DNA of 36,675 nucleotides from Propionibacteriaceae bacterium (GTDB lineage: Bacteria; Actinomycetota; Actinomycetes; Propionibacteriales; Propionibacteriaceae), in contig JAUNKV010000030.1 of assembly GCA_030532575.1 (NCBI GenBank), positions 1 through 36,675 of the forward strand. Reading direction: 5' to 3'. Each line of letters opens with the position of its first letter. Within the stretch, counting starts at the first letter, position 1. Of the stretch, positions 25,522 to 34,109 are shown piece by piece. The position numbers were made by a program, and so were the translations under genes. The notes under the pieces were generated by a model that worked only from the letters and a program-made list of their open reading frames with translations, was not told the DNA's origin and did not search any database.

Positions 25522-26610
25522 ATGGTGCGAGACGTCGTGGTTCTGGGGGCGACCATTGCGGGGTTGACTGCGGCTCGAAGACTTGCTGCCGAGGGGTTCT
25601 TGGTGGCGGTGCTGGACCCGAGTCAAGAGCTGGTCTCCGCTGCCATCGGGCACGGGGTGGCGGCCTCGGCCCACGCCAGCACCTGCGCCAACATGGCGGG
25701 AGCCTACGGTGATGGGGCCGTCGCGGAGCACGTGCGGCGCAACCTGGCCGGGCTGGAGGAGATTCGCAAGGTCTTGGCAACGTCCGGGATCGCACCGGTG
25801 GAGACGACGCTGCACGACCACTCACTCGGGGTGGCGCTGGTGCGTGAGCTGGACCGGGTGCGGCGGATGATGACCGACGCGGGGGCCGAGATCGGGGTCG
25901 TCGACGGGCCGAGCGGGCCAGGCCTGACCTCGACGGCGCTGCTGGTGGACCCGCACGAGTACGCGACGGCGTTGCACGCTCAGGCCAGTCAGGCAGGGGC
26001 ACGGATCACCCACGACGTGACGGTCACCCACATCCGTAGGCTCGACGGGGTCACTGAGATCACGATCCGCCGGAACCTGGCCTGGGTGCGCGAGCCCGAG
26101 GTGGTCTCGGCACACGCCGTCGTGGACACCCTGGGGGTCAGCCCGTGGGGGTCGCTGGCCGGTACCGGGCAGCCGCAATGGGTGCCGGTGCTGCGGGTCC
26201 CGGTGGCGAGCCAGGGGGTGTTCCTCCACGCGGGACCGCCGGTGTGGATGAGCCGCCCCGACGGCCAGCACACTGTGCTGCTCGGTCCGAAGTGCACCCG
26301 CACGCAGTACGAGGCGGTGGCGGGGGCGCTGGCCACGTGGGCGCGCACCGAGTATCGCTGCGACGACGTGACGCCCGGTCAGCTGGTGATCGACCCGAGC
26401 GACCACGGCCGCCCCGTCGTCGGGGCCTCGGCGATCCCCGGTGGTTTCTACACGCGCGGCAACGGGCGCGGCGAGCTGATGAACGGCACCGCCTCGGGCT
26501 GCTACCTGGCGGCCCTGCTGCTGGGCGTCGATGCGGCCCGAGGGGTCGGCCTGCCCTGGGCCTCGAAGCTCCGGGCCGTCGCCACCAGGAAGCTGCTCCG
26601 CCGCAGATGA
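25522..26610 (+). CDS. FAD-dependent oxidoreductase, substrate unknown
   Basis: The protein has 362 residues. The N-terminal FAD-binding Rossmann motif is VVVLGATIAGLTAARRLA, followed by AVLDPS at the end of the second strand. The C-terminal block GGFYTRGNGRGELMNGTASG resembles the end of the FAD domain in DAO/glycine-oxidase-like enzymes. The middle holds a substrate domain with many Arg and His. No cofactor-linking Cys or second nucleotide site is evident. There is no close operon partner. ATG 25522 is fixed by the TAGGGT hexamer 6 nt upstream. It lies between family B repeats on both sides. The exact substrate cannot be told. Confidence 0.7.
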   Translation: MVRDVVVLGATIAGLTAARRLAAEGFLVAVLDPSQELVSAAIGHGVAASAHASTCANMAGAYGDGAVAEHVRRNLAGLEEIRKVLATSGIAPVETTLHDHSLGVALVRELDRVRRMMTDAGAEIGVVDGPSGPGLTSTALLVDPHEYATALHAQASQAGARITHDVTVTHIRRLDGVTEITIRRNLAWVREPEVVSAHAVVDTLGVSPWGSLAGTGQPQWVPVLRVPVASQGVFLHAGPPVWMSRPDGQHTVLLGPKCTRTQYEAVAGALATWARTEYRCDDVTPGQLVIDPSDHGRPVVGASAIPGGFYTRGNGRGELMNGTASGCYLAALLLGVDAARGVGLPWASKLRAVATRKLLRRR

Positions 26611-26634
26611 TGAGGACGACGAGGGTCCCCCTGA

Positions 26635-26707
26635 GCACGAATCGCTGGTGAAAGTCGTTGGCGCGTCGTTTGGCGACGGTGAACCGTCTTTTCTCGGCGG
26701 TTCGTGC
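26635..26707 (+). repeat. Family B 73-nt repeat, copy 2
   Basis: Starts 24 nt after the oxidoreductase stop. The inner stem is GACGGT-GA-ACCGTC, perfect. A 27-nt linker joins it to copy 3, a period of exactly 100 nt. Confidence 0.85.
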
Positions 26708-26734
26708 CTGACCTTCCCTGCGGGGCTTCCCCGT

Positions 26735-26807
26735 GCACGAATCGCTGGTGAAAGTCGCTGGCGCGTCGTTTGGCGACGGTGAACCGTCCCTGCTCGGCGA
26801 TTCCTGC
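26735..26807 (+). repeat. Family B 73-nt repeat, copy 3
   Basis: Same as copy 2 for the first 50 nt. The right end is GCGATTCCTGC instead of GCGGTTCGTGC, so the outer stem is weakened. Confidence 0.85.
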
Positions 26808-26833
26808 TCGGGATGGGACGGGAGGTGGGGCGT

Positions 26834-26906
26834 GCACGAATCGCTGGTGGAAGACGCTGGCGCGTCACATGGCGACGGCGAACTGTCTTTTCTCGGCGGT
26901 TCGTGC
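26834..26906 (+). repeat. Family B 73-nt repeat, copy 4
   Basis: Ends 61 nt before the stop of the mannosyltransferase gene. The rest of the gap 26611-26967 holds only linkers and no gene. Confidence 0.85.
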
Positions 26907-26967
26907 CTGGGGGGTGGGGGAGTTGGGGGCTGCGGCTGGTTCGTCCGGGTGGGCCTGCGGTGTCGGT

Positions 26968-28680
26968 TCAGATCCAGGTGCCGAACCACATCCGCATCAG
27001 CCACTGGGTGCGGGTGAGCAGGCCGTCGGTGAGGATCGGGTACATGAAGGCGAAGTTGAGGACCACCAGGGCGATGGCCACGCCGATGAGCGTCGCGTTG
27101 CGTTGCCGCTTCGGGCCGTCCGCCGGGCCGAGTAGCCTGCCCATCGCCATGGCCAGCCCCGTCACGTAGAACGGCAGCAGCACGACGGCGTAGAAGAAGA
27201 ACAATGGACGACCCGCGTACTGGAACCACGGCAGCCATACCGCCAGCACCCCCAGCACCGGCACGGCGAACCGCCAGTCACGACGACCCAGCCACCACCA
27301 CAGCCCCGCCACCAGCGCGGCGCAGGCCATCCACCACAGCAGCGGGGTGCCAGCGCCGGAGATCACCCTGAGGCAGGTGTCACCGACAGCCTCGCAGCCC
27401 TGTTCGCCGGGCTTGATGTCATTCTGGGCGTCGATGCCGATGGGGCGTGCCATCACCAGCCAGCCCAGCGGATGGGCCTCGTAGGTGTGGGTGGCGTTGA
27501 CCATCATGCCGTCGCCGACGTGGAACTCGTAGGCCGAGACGTGGTACTTCCACAGTGACCCCAGCGGGGCACCGAACAGCCTCACCGCCAGGTCGTCGGG
27601 GTTCTGCTCCCCCCAGTTGCGGAAATAGCCGCCGGAGGTGAGCAGCCAGCCCGTCCAGCTGGCGATGTAGACGGGGACCGCCAGCACCACCGTCGAGACG
27701 AAGGCCATCGGGGCGTCGACGAACAGCGAACGCAACATCCCGACCGAATGGGCGTAGAGCACCAGCGCAGCGAACGTGCCTACCAGCAGGGCCGCCATCA
27801 CGTACCCCACCTTGCCGCCGAGCAGCGCCGTCGCCCCACCGACGAGGACGACGGCCGCCGTCCAGCTGCGCCAGGTGAGCACGTGGAGCCTGCCACCCCC
27901 AGCCAGGGCACGCGCCCCGATGTCCCAGGCGACGGTGACGATGCCGAAGACCGCCACCAGGTACACCGAGTTCCACTTCACCGCGCAGGCGGCCCCGAAC
28001 AGCAGCCCTGCCGTGATGCGCCACGGCCGCCACAGCAGCAACGGCCCGAAGGACCCGCCCAGATCGGTGAGATCGTGTTTTCGCAGATGCGCGGCGAGCC
28101 GGGCACGGAACCAGTCGCGATCCACCACCAGAGCCAGCACCGCGGCCAGGCAGAACACCGCCTGGAAGATGTCCAGCAGCGCGATCCGGCTCATGGTGAA
28201 GGCCAGGCCGTCGAAGGTCAGCAGTACCCCCGCGATGGCCCCGACCAGGGTGGAGCGGGACAGACGACGTGCCAGCAGCACGGTCAGGAACACCAGAAGC
28301 GCCCCGAAGACGCAGGCCATGAACCGCCAGCCGAAGGCGTTCATGCCGAACCAGTTCTCGCCCAGCGCGATGAGCCACTTGCCCAGCGGGGGATGCACCA
28401 CATAGGCGGGATCGGGTAGCAGCCCGCTCAGGTCTCCCTGGGCGATCTTGTCGTTGGTCTGGAACTGCTCGTCGCTCGCCCACTGCCGTTCGTAGCCGGA
28501 CTGGAGCATCCCCCAGGCGTCCTTGGCGTAGTAGGTCTCGTCGAAGACGATCTTCGACGGGAAACCGAGACCTGCAATTCGCAGTCCGAAGGCCATCAGT
28601 GCGATCACGGAGGCGACGATCCAACCCCGCCGGGTGTCGCGGAGCCTGCCGTCCTCGAGGGCCTGGATGGTGGTCAGCAC
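26968..28680 (-). CDS. Polyprenol-phosphate-mannose-dependent protein O-mannosyltransferase
   Basis: The protein has 570 residues. Multiple membrane segments run throughout, with the PMT family acidic motif FDETYYAKDAW near residues 47-57 in the first extracytoplasmic loop. Next is a long loop with ALGENWFGMNAFGWRFMACV, then further GT-C fold segments. The C-terminal four-segment PMT part includes WFQYAGRPLFFFYAVVLLPF and ends MRMWFGTWI. In actinobacteria these enzymes add mannose to Ser/Thr of exported proteins. GTG 28680 is fixed by TAGACT 6 nt upstream (leaderless). Same-direction family B repeats lie on both sides: three copies downstream and four upstream of the gene. Confidence 0.92.
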   Translation of the reverse strand: MLTTIQALEDGRLRDTRRGWIVASVIALMAFGLRIAGLGFPSKIVFDETYYAKDAWGMLQSGYERQWASDEQFQTNDKIAQGDLSGLLPDPAYVVHPPLGKWLIALGENWFGMNAFGWRFMACVFGALLVFLTVLLARRLSRSTLVGAIAGVLLTFDGLAFTMSRIALLDIFQAVFCLAAVLALVVDRDWFRARLAAHLRKHDLTDLGGSFGPLLLWRPWRITAGLLFGAACAVKWNSVYLVAVFGIVTVAWDIGARALAGGGRLHVLTWRSWTAAVVLVGGATALLGGKVGYVMAALLVGTFAALVLYAHSVGMLRSLFVDAPMAFVSTVVLAVPVYIASWTGWLLTSGGYFRNWGEQNPDDLAVRLFGAPLGSLWKYHVSAYEFHVGDGMMVNATHTYEAHPLGWLVMARPIGIDAQNDIKPGEQGCEAVGDTCLRVISGAGTPLLWWMACAALVAGLWWWLGRRDWRFAVPVLGVLAVWLPWFQYAGRPLFFFYAVVLLPFYVTGLAMAMGRLLGPADGPKRQRNATLIGVAIALVVLNFAFMYPILTDGLLTRTQWLMRMWFGTWI

Positions 28681-28686
28681 CCGGAC

Positions 28687-28692
28687 AGTCTA
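28687..28692 (-). promoter_or_regulatory. Leaderless -10 element of the mannosyltransferase gene
   Basis: Minus-strand TAGACT, 6 nt before GTG 28680. Confidence 0.5.
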
Positions 28693-28755
28693 TGAGGTCG
28701 GCCGGGCAGGGCCGATCAACCGGTCGTCGAGGGTCCCACCCATCCGTGTGTCCGA

Positions 28756-28828
28756 GCACGAAACGCTGGTGAAAGACGTTGGCGCGTCGCCTACCGACGG
28801 TGAACCGTCGGTTCTCGGCGGTTCGTGC
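28756..28828 (+). repeat. Family B 73-nt repeat, copy 5
   Basis: First of four copies upstream of the mannosyltransferase gene. It begins GCACGAAACGC (A for T at position 8). The linker to copy 6 is nearly identical to that between copies 2 and 3. Confidence 0.85.
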
Positions 28829-28856
28829 CTGACCTTCCCTGCGGGGCTCCCCCCGT

Positions 28857-28929
28857 GCACGAATCGCTGGTGAAAGTCGCTGGCGCGTCGCCTACCGACG
28901 GTGGATCGTCGGTTTTCGGCGGTTCGTGC
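28857..28929 (+). repeat. Family B 73-nt repeat, copy 6
   Basis: The inner hairpin is CGACGGT-GG-ATCGTCG. The linker to copy 7 is only 16 nt. Confidence 0.85.
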
Positions 28930-28945
28930 CCAGGGTCCTGTGCGT

Positions 28946-29018
28946 GCACGAATCGCTGGTGAAAGACGCTGGCGCGTCACCACGCGACGGTGGATCGTCG
29001 GCCCTCGGCGGTTCGTGC
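28946..29018 (+). repeat. Family B 73-nt repeat, copy 7
   Basis: Followed by a degenerate family A spacer and a family A right palindrome before copy 8. Confidence 0.85.
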
Positions 29019-29062
29019 CAGAAGGGGGGCCGCTCGGCGCAGGTTTCAGCGAATGGTCGCCA

Positions 29063-29115
29063 GGTCTCGACACGGGGTCCCTCGCTCCGCATCGGGACCC
29101 CAGCTCGACCAGCGG
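29063..29115. repeat. Family A right palindrome inserted between family B copies
   Basis: GGTCTCGAC to GCTCGACCAGCGG with the stem GGGGTCCC/GGGACCCC, changed on both sides relative to other copies. The left palindrome is absent. Confidence 0.8.
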
Positions 29116-29125
29116 TGGGGGGCGT

Positions 29126-29198
29126 GCACGAATCGCTGGTGAAAGACGTTGGCGCGTCACGTGGCGACGGCAAATCGTCGGCCCTCGGCAATTCCTGC
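29126..29198 (+). repeat. Family B 73-nt repeat, copy 8
   Basis: The right end is GGCAATTCCTGC. It lies 30 nt beyond the siderophore-reductase stop. The gap 28681-29228 contains only these repeats and no gene. Confidence 0.8.
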
Positions 29199-29228
29199 CA
29201 GAAGGGGAGAGGACCCTCGGGCAGGAGG

Positions 29229-30125
29229 TCAGGCCTGGGCCCGGCCTTTCTTCCAGTAGCCCATGAAGGCGATACGACAGCGCTCGATGCCCCTGCGGAC
29301 CAGGGTTCGGCGCAGTCCCGCGACCACCCCTGCCTCGCCCGCGATCCACCAGTATGTCCCCGACGGTGCCGCCTCACCCGAAAGGGCCTCGCCCAGGCCC
29401 GAGTAGGTGGGGGTCTCCCAGATCATCTCCGGGGCATCACCTGCGACGACCTCGCCCCCGCCTCCCGGGGCCAGGGCCAACACGCGCGGAGCCAGCAGCT
29501 CGCCGTGCTCGGCACCGTCGCGGGGCAGCCACGCCACCTCGAAGCCCGACGGTGCGTCGATGGGCAGCTGGTCGGCAGCTGTCGGCACCTCGATCAATGC
29601 CACCCCCAAGGCGTCACGCGGCAGGTCCTCCAGAATGCGGGCCATCGCCGGGGCCGCCGTCTCGTCACCGGCCAGCACCAGCCGATCCGCCCCGCCAGGG
29701 GCGAACTCCACCCCGACCCGCTCGCCCTCGCCCGACGGCCCCACCAGACACACCTGATCCCCGACCGTGGCGGAGGCCGCCCACTCCGAGGCCGGGCCAC
29801 TGGCACCCTGTGCGGTTTCAGGTGTGGTGTGCAGCACGAAATCAACAACCACTGTGGCACAGCGTGCGGTTTGGGTCAGGGAGCGGATGGAATAGGTGCG
29901 CATCACGCCCCGCTCGGCCTCCGGCAGGGCCGACCACGCCTCGTACCAGTCATCCCCCTCGTGCCGGAACACCCCGGCACTCCCGGGCAGCAGCACCTTG
30001 AGCCGCTGATCCCACACCGGTCCCGCACCGCCGAACCCGGGCGGGGTGGAGAAGGTGATCCGGGCGAAACCGGGGGACAGGCGCTGCACCTGCTCCACCG
30101 TCGCGATCACCGCGGCGATGCTCAC
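29229..30125 (-). CDS. Siderophore-interacting protein (FAD-binding ferric-siderophore reductase)
   Basis: The protein has 298 residues. The FAD-binding motif RTYSIRSL lies near residues 82-89, the pyridine-nucleotide side includes LVLAGDETAAPAMARIL, and the C-terminal block is YWWIAGEAGVVAGLRRTLVR followed by FMGYWKKGRAQA. It should reduce ferric siderophore imported by the transporter and so free the iron in the cytoplasm. GTG 30125 overlaps the ATPase stop by 4 nt, making it the fifth and last gene of the iron operon. Confidence 0.92.
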   Translation of the reverse strand: MSIAAVIATVEQVQRLSPGFARITFSTPPGFGGAGPVWDQRLKVLLPGSAGVFRHEGDDWYEAWSALPEAERGVMRTYSIRSLTQTARCATVVVDFVLHTTPETAQGASGPASEWAASATVGDQVCLVGPSGEGERVGVEFAPGGADRLVLAGDETAAPAMARILEDLPRDALGVALIEVPTAADQLPIDAPSGFEVAWLPRDGAEHGELLAPRVLALAPGGGGEVVAGDAPEMIWETPTYSGLGEALSGEAAPSGTYWWIAGEAGVVAGLRRTLVRRGIERCRIAFMGYWKKGRAQA

Positions 30126-30937
30126 GTCCCCTCACCCATCATGACGTGGTGCCTTCCGATCGGCATCACCAACGGGGCCCCGGAGACCGGATCCGGCATC
30201 ACCACCGACTCGATGCCGAACACCTCCCGCACCGTCTCCACCGTCACCACCTCCGCCGGGGCGCCGGAGGCGACGATCTGCCCACCCAGCATCGCGACCA
30301 GCCGGTCCGAGTACCGCGCCGCCAGGCCCAGGTCGTGCAGCACCATCACCACCGTGGTGCCCTTGCGCTGGTTGAGATCGGTCACGAGATCCAGAATCTC
30401 CAGCTGATTCGCGACATCCAGGTAGGTGGTGGGCTCATCCAGCAGCAGGATGTCGGTCTCCTGGGCCAGTGCCATCGCAATCCACACCCGCTGCCGCTGC
30501 CCACCCGAGAGCTCATCGACGGGTCGCTCCGCCAGCTCGGTGACGTGCGTCGCCGCCAGGGCCTCGGCCACCACCTCGTAGTCGCGGGGACTCCACCGTC
30601 CCAGCATCCCCTGGTGCGGGTGTCTGCCCCGCCCCACCAGGTCCGCAACCACGATCCCCTCCGGTGCGGTCGGCGACTGCGGCAGCAGCCCCAGCACCTT
30701 CGCCACCTCCTTCGTCGACTGCGTGTGCAGGGCCTTGCCGTCCAGGATCACCTGTCCCTGCTTCGGTGGCAGCAGCCGCGCCATCGCCCGCAGCAGCGTC
30801 GATTTCCCGCAGCCATTGGCCCCGACGATGGAGGTGATCTCCCCCGGAGCCACCTCCAGGTCGAGGTGTTCGACGACGAGCCGGTCGCCATACCCCAGGG
30901 CGAGGCCGGTGGCGGACAGGGAACGTTGCGTGGTCAT
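30122..30937 (-). CDS. Iron-siderophore ABC transporter ATP-binding protein
   Basis: The protein has 271 residues. Walker A is GANGCGKST (residues 38-46), the signature is LSGGQRQR, Walker B is ILLLDEP, and the switch histidine is in VLHDLG. The stretch IVVADLVGRGRHPHQGMLGR is typical of FepC/FhuC ATPases. It drives uptake with the two FecCD-type permeases encoded 9 nt upstream. The end is extended by about 30 residues (VVMPDPVSGAPLVMPIGRHH), as is common in FepC-like proteins. Confidence 0.93.
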   Translation of the reverse strand: MTTQRSLSATGLALGYGDRLVVEHLDLEVAPGEITSIVGANGCGKSTLLRAMARLLPPKQGQVILDGKALHTQSTKEVAKVLGLLPQSPTAPEGIVVADLVGRGRHPHQGMLGRWSPRDYEVVAEALAATHVTELAERPVDELSGGQRQRVWIAMALAQETDILLLDEPTTYLDVANQLEILDLVTDLNQRKGTTVVMVLHDLGLAARYSDRLVAMLGGQIVASGAPAEVVTVETVREVFGIESVVMPDPVSGAPLVMPIGRHHVMMGEGT

Positions 30938-30946
30938 GGCAGCCTC

Positions 30947-31981
30947 TCAGGAACGGCGGGCGCGGTTGGCGCGGACGAGCAGATACACCAGGAACGGGGC
31001 ACCGAGTGCACCCGTGATGACGCCGACCGGGTAGCGGGTACCCAGCAGGTACTGGCCCACCAGGTCCGAGGCCAGCACGATCACCGCCCCCACCAGGGAG
31101 GCGGGCAGGACCAGCGACGGCGTGGACGGGCTGAGCCGCATCGCGATGGGGCCGGCCATGAAGGCCACGAAGGCCACCGGACCGCAGGAGGCCGTCGCCA
31201 CCGCCACCAGCATCACCGCCCCGACGATGGTCCACAACCTCACCGAACGCACCCGTACCCCCAGACCGGAGGCGGTGTCGTCGCCGAAGCGAAGTGTGGC
31301 CAGCTGCGATGACGAGGCCCACATCACGGGCAGCACGACGGCGCAGACCACGGCCAGCGGCAGCACCTGCGCCCACGTCGCGCCGTTCAGGGAGCCGGTC
31401 AGCCAGCGGGACGCGGTGGCCAGGTCCCACTGGTTGGCCTTCGACAGCACCCAGCTGACCACCGAGCCGAGCATCGCGGAGACCCCGATCCCGATCAGGA
31501 TCAGCCGGGTCCCGGCGAAACCGCCCTTGAAGCTGAGCGCGTAGATGGTCACGGCGGTGCCGAGGGCCGCGACGAGCGCGAACCCGGAGACCAGCGGTTG
31601 CGGCCAGCCGAGCAGCACGATCCCGAACACCCCGGCCGCGCTGGCCCCGGCGGAGATGCCGATGATGTCCGGGGAGGCCAGCTGGTTGCGCAGCAGGGTC
31701 TGGAAGCTCACCCCGGCCGCGCCGTAGGCCAGCCCCGCCAGCAGCGCCAGGGTGGCTCGCGGCAACCGCAGCTCACCGACGGTGAAGCTGGCCCCGGGCA
31801 CGGTTTCGCCCAGGATCACCCGCCACACCTGATCGGGGGTGTAGAGCCTCTCGCCGACCATGAGGGAGGCTGCCCACAGGCCTGCGGCCAGCACCGCGAG
31901 CACCGCCGCCACCGCCAGGTGGGATCGGGTCCGGCGACGGCGGCAGGCGCGGAGTTCGGTGGGGGTGAGGGTTGCGGTCAC
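30947..31981 (-). CDS. Iron-siderophore ABC permease (FecCD family), second subunit
   Basis: The protein has 344 residues and about nine to ten membrane segments. FecCD signatures are LPRATLALLAGLAYGAAGVS, FQTLLRNQLASPDIIGISAG, and the late CGPVAFVAFMAGPIAMRL. GTG 31981 overlaps the first permease stop by 4 nt. It pairs with that permease in a heterodimer that moves ferric siderophore across the cytoplasmic membrane. Confidence 0.93.
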   Translation of the reverse strand: MTATLTPTELRACRRRRTRSHLAVAAVLAVLAAGLWAASLMVGERLYTPDQVWRVILGETVPGASFTVGELRLPRATLALLAGLAYGAAGVSFQTLLRNQLASPDIIGISAGASAAGVFGIVLLGWPQPLVSGFALVAALGTAVTIYALSFKGGFAGTRLILIGIGVSAMLGSVVSWVLSKANQWDLATASRWLTGSLNGATWAQVLPLAVVCAVVLPVMWASSSQLATLRFGDDTASGLGVRVRSVRLWTIVGAVMLVAVATASCGPVAFVAFMAGPIAMRLSPSTPSLVLPASLVGAVIVLASDLVGQYLLGTRYPVGVITGALGAPFLVYLLVRANRARRS

Positions 31982-33018
31982 AGCTCACGCACCTTCTGGC
32001 GTCGAACGATGAAGATGAAGAAGGGGGCGCCGATGAGGGGGGTGATGATCCCGACCTCCACCTCCTCGGGGCGCGCGACGACTCGGCCCAGGGTGTCAGC
32101 GGCCACCAGCAGGCAGGCCCCCACCAGGGCGGAGAACGGCAGCAGCCAGCGGTGGTCCGGCCCGATCAGCAACCGCACAATGTGCGGGACGACCAGGCCG
32201 ACGAAGCCGATGGGCCCGCAGGCTGCCGTCGCGACGCCGCACAGGATCACCGCCCCCAGGGAGGCGACGACGCGGGTGCGCATCACGTTCTCGCCCAGCC
32301 CGGTGGCGACGTCGTCGCCGAGCGCCATCGAGTTCAGCCCCCGCGCGGTGGCGAAGCAGATCAGCATCCCGACCAGCAGGAACGGGGCCACCAGGGCCAG
32401 CCGGTCCCAGGTGCCGCCGCCCAGCCCGCCGATCTGCCAGAACCGGAACGAGTCCATCACCTGCAGCCGGGGCAGCAGTACCGCGCTGACCAGCGATGAC
32501 GCGGCGGCCGAGGTCGCGGCCCCGGCCAGGGCCAGCTTCAGCGGGGTGGCGCCGCCGCGCCCCAGGGAGCCGACGGCGTAGACGAAGGCGGCCGCCGTCG
32601 CGGAGCCGATGACGGCGACGAGCAGCGTCGCGTAGGGGTGGTTGAGCTGGAAGAAGGCCATCCCGATGGCCACGGCCAGCGAGGCCCCCGAGAGCACCCC
32701 GAAGATACCGGGATCGGCCAGCGGATTGCGTGTGACGGCCTGCATCGTGCCTCCCGCCACCGCCAGCGAGGCCCCGGCGAGCAGCCCCAGCAGGGTGCGG
32801 GGGATGCGGACCGCGGCTGCCGCCTGGTCGGTGCTGGCGGCCAGGCCTTGCAGTGCGCCGAGGGCGTCGGTGAAGGAGATGATCCGCACCCCGAACATCA
32901 CCGAGACCACGACCAGCAGGCCGACCGTCACCAGGGTGACGGCCAGCCAGCCGAGCCGACGCCCCGTCGAGGCACGGATGATCTCCGTGCTCGACGAGGC
33001 GGTGGGGCTGGAGGTCAC
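31978..33018 (-). CDS. Iron-siderophore ABC permease (FecCD family), first subunit
   Basis: The protein has 346 residues. Family blocks are IPRTLLGLLAGASLAVAGGT, MQAVTRNPLADPGIFGVLSG and CGPIGFVGLVVPHIVRLLIG. The N-terminal 20 residues are a Ser/Thr-rich cytoplasmic tail. GTG 33018 overlaps the binding-protein stop by 4 nt (GTGA). It is the translational and structural partner of the second permease. Confidence 0.93.
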   Translation of the reverse strand: MTSSPTASSSTEIIRASTGRRLGWLAVTLVTVGLLVVVSVMFGVRIISFTDALGALQGLAASTDQAAAAVRIPRTLLGLLAGASLAVAGGTMQAVTRNPLADPGIFGVLSGASLAVAIGMAFFQLNHPYATLLVAVIGSATAAAFVYAVGSLGRGGATPLKLALAGAATSAAASSLVSAVLLPRLQVMDSFRFWQIGGLGGGTWDRLALVAPFLLVGMLICFATARGLNSMALGDDVATGLGENVMRTRVVASLGAVILCGVATAACGPIGFVGLVVPHIVRLLIGPDHRWLLPFSALVGACLLVAADTLGRVVARPEEVEVGIITPLIGAPFFIFIVRRQKVREL

Positions 33019-34070
33019 TTGACGCCTTCAGCCATCTTCGCGAAGTACTGATCCAGCATGGCCGGGATCGACAGCGGCGACGGGTTGGCCGACGCGGCGA
33101 GCGCCCCATTGCCCAGGAAGACCAGCCGGTTCTCGGCGACGGCCTTGATGCGTCCGACCAGCGGGTGGGCCTGCATCGCGGCGACCAGGGGGGCGTTGTC
33201 GTCGGAACCGTAGAGCAGGAAGAAGTCCACGTCGTCGAACAGCTCCGGCTGCTCCGAGGACAGCTCCACGAAGAAGGACTCCGAGGCCTTGGTCTGCTCC
33301 TCGACGACGCCGGGGGAGGCGAGTCCAGCCTCCAGCAGGAACGAGGCGCGCGGGTCGTGACCGGTGTAGATGCTGACCTTCGACAGGTCGTCGGCGTTGA
33401 AGGCGGCCCAGGCGGCCTTCTTGCCCTTCAGCTCGGGGTGCTTCTCGGCGGTGGCCTTGACCTGGGCGGCGAGGTCGGCGACCAGCGCGTCGCCCTTGTC
33501 CTTCATGCCCATCGCCTCGGAGTTGAGCTGGATCATCTCGTTCATCGTGGTGCCCCACGCCACCTTCGGGAAGGCGATCACGGGGGCGATCTTGCTCAGG
33601 GTGTCGTAGTCCTCCTGGCTGATGCCGGAGTAGGCGGCCAGGATCAGGTCGGGCTGGGTCTCGTCGACGGCCTCGAAGGGGATGGAGTCGGTCTCGTCGA
33701 ACAGGACGGGGGTTGGGGCGCCGAGCTCCTCGAGCTTCGCCTTGACCCAGGGCAGCAGGCCGTCGCCGTCCTCGTCGCCCCAGGTGGCCTTGGACATGCC
33801 GACGGGGACGATGCCGAGGGCCAGGGGAACCTCGTGGTTGGCCCAGGCGACGGTGGCGATGCGCTCGGGCATCTTCTCGATGGTGGTCTCGCCGAAGGCG
33901 TGCTTGATGGTGATGGGGAAGGAGGCCTCGGTGGCGGGGGCGGAGCTGGAGGCCTCCGCCGTCGGGGATGCGGAACCGCTCGGGGTGGCGGGGGAGTTGT
34001 TGGAGCAGGCGGCGACACCGGCCGTGGCGGCCATCGCGAGCAGCGCGCCAAAGGTCCTTCTGGAGAGCAC
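33015..34070 (-). CDS. Iron-siderophore ABC substrate-binding lipoprotein
   Basis: The protein has 351 residues from GTG 34070. The signal SRRTFGALLAMAATAGVAAC has a twin-arginine-like start and a lipobox Cys22, so it is probably a Tat-exported lipoprotein. A Ser/Pro/Ala linker follows, then the periplasmic-binding domain starting ITIKHAFGETTIEKMPERIA, with VAWANHEVPLALGIVPVGMS typical of FepB/FhuD-like proteins. The longer start at TTG 34115 is rejected because it would fall inside the iron box. This is the first gene of the five-gene operon and binds the ferric siderophore outside the cell. Confidence 0.9.
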   Translation of the reverse strand: MLSRRTFGALLAMAATAGVAACSNNSPATPSGSASPTAEASSSAPATEASFPITIKHAFGETTIEKMPERIATVAWANHEVPLALGIVPVGMSKATWGDEDGDGLLPWVKAKLEELGAPTPVLFDETDSIPFEAVDETQPDLILAAYSGISQEDYDTLSKIAPVIAFPKVAWGTTMNEMIQLNSEAMGMKDKGDALVADLAAQVKATAEKHPELKGKKAAWAAFNADDLSKVSIYTGHDPRASFLLEAGLASPGVVEEQTKASESFFVELSSEQPELFDDVDFFLLYGSDDNAPLVAAMQAHPLVGRIKAVAENRLVFLGNGALAASANPSPLSIPAMLDQYFAKMAEGVK

Positions 34071-34103
34071 TGGGATTCCATTCTTCAGACAACAAGAACG
34101 GCC

Positions 34104-34109
34104 ATGGTA
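34104..34109 (-). promoter_or_regulatory. -10 element of the siderophore operon, overlapping the iron box
   Basis: Minus-strand TACCAT lies 33 nt before GTG 34070, giving a leader of about 27 nt. Confidence 0.5.

Noticed and set aside
26138-27238. Minus-strand frames repeating SFHQRFVHG or TNRR-like peptides around 25.8-29.4 kb
   Set aside because: These peptides are translations of the 73-nt family B repeat. The unit length is not a multiple of three, so the frame shifts between copies.
26635-29198. CRISPR array made of the family B repeats
   Set aside because: Repeats are 73 nt and imperfect, the linkers are conserved rather than unique, and no cas gene is present.
25395-29198. Integron attC sites
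   Set aside because: Length and hairpin form are suggestive, but the attC core sites and an integrase are missing and the genes between them are ordinary chromosomal genes.
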